Under the pieces are notes generated by a model, which made no database searches, was not told the DNA's origin, and saw nothing but the letters and a program-made list of their open reading frames with translations. From Chloroflexota bacterium (lineage in GTDB: Bacteria > Chloroflexota > Anaerolineae > Ardenticatenales > Ardenticatenaceae), in the NCBI GenBank assembly GCA_003520455.1, contig DOUV01000594.1, forward strand, positions 1-7,885: 7,885 nucleotides of DNA, in the 5' to 3' direction. Shown here one piece after another: positions 5,868 through 7,885 of the stretch (within the stretch, counting starts at the first letter, position 1; the number at the start of each line of letters is the position of its first letter). A program made the translations under genes and the position numbers.

Positions 5868-5949
5868 TGCCACCCACAGTGCGGCTCCTCCCTTCGCTGT
5901 CAACGATCGCGAGCCTGGCAACGTTGAACGCGGGCAGCCTGCTTGCTAG

Positions 5950-5982
5950 AAGTGCCCCTGGCTCCAAGAGCCAGGGGCACTT
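5950..5982. terminator. 15-bp perfect hairpin, probable terminator of the minus-strand remnant
   Basis: AAGTGCCCCTGGCTC (5950-5964) and its exact complement (5968-5982) flank a 3-nt loop. On the minus strand it begins 17 nt after the TGA of the coding remnant at 6000, the usual place for a terminator, but only TTCT follows instead of a long T-run. It could also be a dispersed hairpin repeat. Confidence 0.5.
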
Positions 5983-5999
5983 GTCTGGGTGGAGGGGGC

Positions 6000-6294
6000 T
6001 CAGCTCATCACCGGAGAAACTTCTCGAAGCTCGAACGCCTCATCAACGAGTTCCACCGTCCCCGCCGGTCGCTCCGCTTCGTTGTACTTGCCAGCGCGCT
6101 CTCGCTCAACCCGTTCTCCTTCTTGCTCCATCGCGATTGTCCACATGTGCAGGCCAGGGGTCCGGTCCATGATGTTGAAGAGGCCGATTGTTCGTTGATC
6201 TCTGGGAGGCCACCTCGAAATGCTGGATGGCCCACGCCGAACCGTCCTCAGCCGGCTGGTGCAGGTGCGCCGCGTGCTGGGCGTCTATACCTCA
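6000..6294 (-). pseudogene. Decayed coding remnant, family not recognised
   Basis: On the minus strand one frame reads FNIMDRTPGLHMWTIAMEQEGERVERE, then AGKYNEAERPAGTVELVDEAFELREVSPVMS and TGA (6000-6002). This is protein-like, acidic and ordinary in composition, unlike the Arg/Ser-rich shadow frames around it. Just upstream a second frame gives GIDAQHAAHLHQPAEDGSAWAIQHFEVAS (to about 6205), and between them a third frame gives EINEQS. Together they read as one C-terminal half broken by two frameshifts. No start with a ribosome-binding site is present; an in-frame ATG at 6170 would give only 56 residues. The hairpin at 5950-5982 sits right after the stop. Coding origin is an inference from composition. 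Confidence 0.42.
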
Positions 6295-6570
6295 GGCCCG
6301 GCAAGAAGTCGCCGGCGGAGACGGTCGGAGCGAAGGCGCGTAGCTCGCTCTTGTTCGCGCATCGATCACGCGTTTCTGTGGGAGCCAGGTGCGACGCACC
6401 TGCACGATTGACCAGTTCTGCCGCAGTGCGAACCTTGCTGGAGAGGCCGCGCATGGTCGCGGCCGACACCCTCCATCAGGCCGGGTCGGGCGGCGGACGT
6501 GAAGTAAGCAATGCCGCCACCTTGCCTCCTCCTGCTGCCAAAACTCATGAAAAATCTGTGCCCAAACCCC

Positions 6571-6600
6571 TTGACAATCACTGGTCTGAGGGACCAGGAT
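6571..6600 (+). promoter_or_regulatory. Possible promoter with inverted repeat, upstream of the VOC gene
   Basis: TTGACA (6571-6576) is a perfect -35, but the best -10 at 18 bp spacing is CAGGAT (6595-6600), only 3/6. CTGGTC (6581-6586) and GACCAG (6592-6597) form an inverted repeat across the spacer, which could be an operator. An alternative start signal is TACAAT at 6662-6667, 27 nt before the ATG, with a poor -35. Confidence 0.35.
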
Positions 6601-6693
6601 AAGGAGTGTAGCCGGGCGTGTCGTGCCGGAGGACAATTTCATGCCGCGACCAGGAGAGCGCTACAATGTCGTCGGGATGCAAGGAGGCGCATC

Positions 6694-7110
6694 ATGGGAT
6701 CCGCAAGGCCTGAGCCGCTGCCGGTTGCTTCGCTCATCACCTTCTGCTACACCGACAACCTCGGCGTGACGGATGACTTCTATCAGGGGACGTTAGGGCT
6801 CCCCCTGGTTTTCGACCAAGGCACCTGCCACATCTACCGCGTGGCCGACGGGGCCTGCATTGGCTTTTGCCGGCGGTCCGCCGTTGGCATCGATCACGAT
6901 GACCTTATCTTGACGCTGGTTACTGATGATGTGGATGGTTGGTATGGGCGCTTGAAGGCACGGGGGGCGACGGTGGTGGAGCCCCCACGTACGGATGAGC
7001 GCTACGGCGTCTACCACTTCTTCGCGCGCGATCCCAACGGATACCGCCTCGAGTTTCAGAAATTTCTGTCAGCCGATGGGCTCTCACAGTCCTCGGCCCG
7101 ACCCGCGTGA
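6694..7110 (+). CDS. VOC-family (glyoxalase/bleomycin-resistance fold) protein
   Basis: 138-residue cytoplasmic protein with the two beta-alpha-beta-beta-beta units of the vicinal oxygen chelate fold. First half: LITFCYTDNLGVTDDFYQGTLGLPLVFDQG then CHIYRVADGACIGFC. Second half: LILTLVTDDVDGWYGRLKARGATVVEPP then GVYHFFARDPNGYRLEFQKF. E120 in YRLEF and H108 are at positions commonly used for metal binding, but the usual first-strand His is absent (TFCYT), so metal use and substrate cannot be told. The ATG at 6694 has AAGGAGG (6681-6687) 6 nt upstream, which decides the start over a longer reading. It appears monocistronic, ending at the terminator at 7135-7161. Confidence 0.9.
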   Translation: MGSARPEPLPVASLITFCYTDNLGVTDDFYQGTLGLPLVFDQGTCHIYRVADGACIGFCRRSAVGIDHDDLILTLVTDDVDGWYGRLKARGATVVEPPRTDERYGVYHFFARDPNGYRLEFQKFLSADGLSQSSARPA

Positions 7111-7134
7111 TCGCGCGCGGGCGGCTGATGTTGG

Positions 7135-7161
7135 GGCGGGCGGCGTTCGCCTGCCTTTTTT
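7135..7161 (+). terminator. Intrinsic terminator of the VOC gene
   Basis: GGCGGGC (7135-7141) pairs with GCCTGCC (7149-7155), with one G-U pair and a 7-nt loop, followed by six T (7156-7161). It lies 25 nt past the VOC stop and directly before the ccmE -35 element. Confidence 0.8.
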
Positions 7162-7162
7162 C

Positions 7163-7192
7163 TGGACGCCCTGGCGCGCTTTATGCTACAAT
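7163..7192 (+). promoter_or_regulatory. ccmE promoter with extended -10
   Basis: TGGACG (7163-7168, 4/6) and TACAAT (7187-7192) are 18 bp apart. TGC directly before TACAAT makes an extended -10. The start would be near 7199, about 26 nt before the ATG. Confidence 0.66.
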
Positions 7193-7224
7193 CCCGGCGA
7201 CCAGCGCTTCGAAGGAGTCTTTCT

Positions 7225-7704
7225 ATGACTGCCATCCCGCATCCGCAAAAGCGTATCGGCCCGATTCCACGGACGAAGGTCAAGTTCTTTGCCGGTGGCG
7301 CCATCATTATTCTGGCGATTGCGGCCTTGATCTTCAACGGCGTTCGCACCGCGGGGAACTACTATATCACCCTGGATGAGTTGGCGACCAAGGGCGACCG
7401 GGCAATTGGGCAGGGGCTGCGCATCAGCGCGCCCGTGGATATGGCCAGCGTCAACTACGACACGCAGAAGCTGGTCCTGTCCTTCGACATGGTTGATCAG
7501 AACAGCGGCGCGCGCCAACACGTCGTCTACCACAATGTCATGCCAGATCTGTTCATGAAATCAGAGAGCGTGATCGTCGAGGGACGGTTGGATGAGAGTC
7601 ACGTCTTCCAGGCCCAAACGATTTTAGTGAAGTGCCCATCCAAGTACCAGAGTGCGATTGAAGCGGGCCAGCCAGTTCCTGCGGATCACTTGAATCAGAA
7701 CTAG
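7225..7704 (+). CDS. ccmE: Cytochrome c maturation heme chaperone CcmE, CxxxY type
   Basis: CcmE binds heme covalently and passes it to the cytochrome c heme lyase on the outer face of the cytoplasmic membrane. The 159-residue chain has a basic N-terminal tail, one membrane anchor (about 20-38, KFFAGGAIIILAIAALIFNGV) and an OB-fold domain: GNYYITLDEL, GQGLRISAPVD, LVLSFDMVD, VVYHNVMPDLF, SVIVEGRL and FQAQTILVKCPSKY. The heme-binding residue is Cys (C137) in a CxxxY motif with Y141, where most bacterial CcmE have HxxxY. The ATG at 7225 is preceded by AAGGAG (7212-7217), 7 nt upstream. Own promoter and a strong downstream inverted repeat suggest a single-gene transcript; other ccm genes are not in the window. 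Confidence 0.93.
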   Translation: MTAIPHPQKRIGPIPRTKVKFFAGGAIIILAIAALIFNGVRTAGNYYITLDELATKGDRAIGQGLRISAPVDMASVNYDTQKLVLSFDMVDQNSGARQHVVYHNVMPDLFMKSESVIVEGRLDESHVFQAQTILVKCPSKYQSAIEAGQPVPADHLNQN

Positions 7705-7710
7705 CGCGCC

Positions 7711-7787
7711 GGTCAAGGCGTCAGACTTCCGAAGTCTTCCGAGACTTCGGAAGTCTCCGATCACATGCCTCCGACGACTCCTTGACC
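7711..7787. repeat. Nested inverted repeats downstream of ccmE
   Basis: The inner hairpin has 14 perfect pairs: AGACTTCCGAAGTC (7723-7736), loop TTCCGA, and its complement (7743-7756). Each arm is itself palindromic around its centre (GACTTC-C-GAAGTC). The outer arms, GGTCAAGGCGTC (7711-7722) and GACTCCTTGACC (7776-7787), pair at 11 of 12 positions. The inner hairpin begins 19 nt past the ccmE stop, so it may terminate transcription, but no T-run follows. The layered structure is more elaborate than a plain terminator. Confidence 0.75.
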
Positions 7788-7885
7788 AGGGTTCTCGTGC
7801 TCCGTGGCGAACGTTCTGTTGGGGGCATGCGCGGTCCAACCCCGCACGTCACCCAACAATTTACCTATCTATTACCCATATCTCC
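7788..7885. other. Intergenic end of window with a 7-bp inverted repeat
   Basis: TGTTGGG (7817-7823) and CCCAACA (7852-7858) enclose a smaller GCGG/CCGC stem. No gene or clear promoter is visible up to the window end. Confidence 0.35.

Larger units (their letters stand above)
5490..6693. other. 1.2-kb stretch with no intact gene; hairpins and decayed remnants
   Basis: All long readings in this stretch have Arg/Ser/Pro-rich sequences without domain character. Within it are a 9-bp inverted repeat (ATGAGGGTG at 5674-5682 and CACCCTCAT at 5715-5723), an 8-bp hairpin at 5847-5867, a 15-bp perfect hairpin at 5950-5982, a minus-strand coding remnant at 6000-6294 and a weak promoter-like site at 6571. 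A plus-strand remnant may lie at 5755-5930: MDTVSEKCGCAVLPS in one frame, then CSVAGCRGRTAVQAV in another, vaguely like small Cys-rich metallochaperones. That last reading is speculative. Confidence 0.5.

Noticed and set aside
5943..6602. 219-codon open frame on the plus strand in the gene-poor region
   Set aside because: Composition is Pro/Arg/Ser-rich without a domain, there is no ribosome-binding site, and the minus strand reads more like protein.
6292..6642. 116-codon minus-strand open frame starting MKLSSGTTRP
   Set aside because: No recognisable domain, Arg/Pro-rich second half, and no convincing continuity with the remnant at 6000-6294.
1..7885. CRISPR array, tRNA, rRNA or insertion sequence
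   Set aside because: No regularly spaced repeats, tRNA-like cloverleaf, rRNA-like sequence or transposase with terminal repeats was seen.

Overview
The window is high-GC bacterial chromosomal DNA. Several traits together suggest Chloroflexota: Pro/Thr-rich 'PTPT' linkers joining LysM repeats, a LysM plus M23 peptidase of the type common in that phylum, an RpiB of the 'CWTGTG' type, a Mut7-C/PIN-like protein with zinc ribbon, a CcmE with CxxxY instead of HxxxY, and a T-box leader driving pheS. The phylum is an inference; no marker gene is complete enough to fix it.

Left part, minus strand (1-881). A consensus promoter (TTGACA, 17 bp, TATAAT) starts a leader of about 365 nt. The leader is a tRNA-Phe T-box riboswitch: Stem I with an AGUA motif and a UUC specifier, a GUUAUC element, the T-box core AGGGTGGTACCGCGGG, and an intrinsic terminator. 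It controls a 77-residue two-helix membrane protein and then pheS, whose first 76 codons are in the window. A run of degenerate 7-bp repeats lies inside the leader.

Middle, minus strand (1145-4176). A promoter overlapping a 12-bp palindrome starts a cluster: Mut7-C/PIN-like protein, a 4-bp overlap, an RpiB-like sugar-phosphate isomerase, a 14-bp overlap, and a small membrane protein. After about 190 bp come a truncated DUF3267 zincin-like protein, a secreted LysM protein and an M23 endopeptidase. The last two are in the same frame and separated only by one TAA, so they probably descend from a single LysM-M23 cell-wall hydrolase gene.

Plus strand (4239-5489). A divergent promoter drives a 394-residue membrane-anchored protein with four LysM domains on Pro/Thr-rich linkers. 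Three of the LysM units are nearly identical in DNA.

About 1.2 kb (5490-6693) has no intact gene. It holds hairpins and what look like decayed coding remnants, the clearest on the minus strand at 6000-6294 with a strong hairpin just past its stop.

Right part, plus strand (6694-7885). A VOC (glyoxalase-fold) protein ends at an intrinsic terminator that abuts the promoter of a CcmE heme chaperone (C137/Y141). No other cytochrome c maturation gene is in the window. Downstream of ccmE is an elaborate nested inverted repeat.

I found no CRISPR array, tRNA, rRNA, insertion sequence or clear new defence system. The items most worth checking are the interrupted LysM-M23 gene, the T-box unit with its small membrane protein, the CxxxY CcmE and the remnant region.
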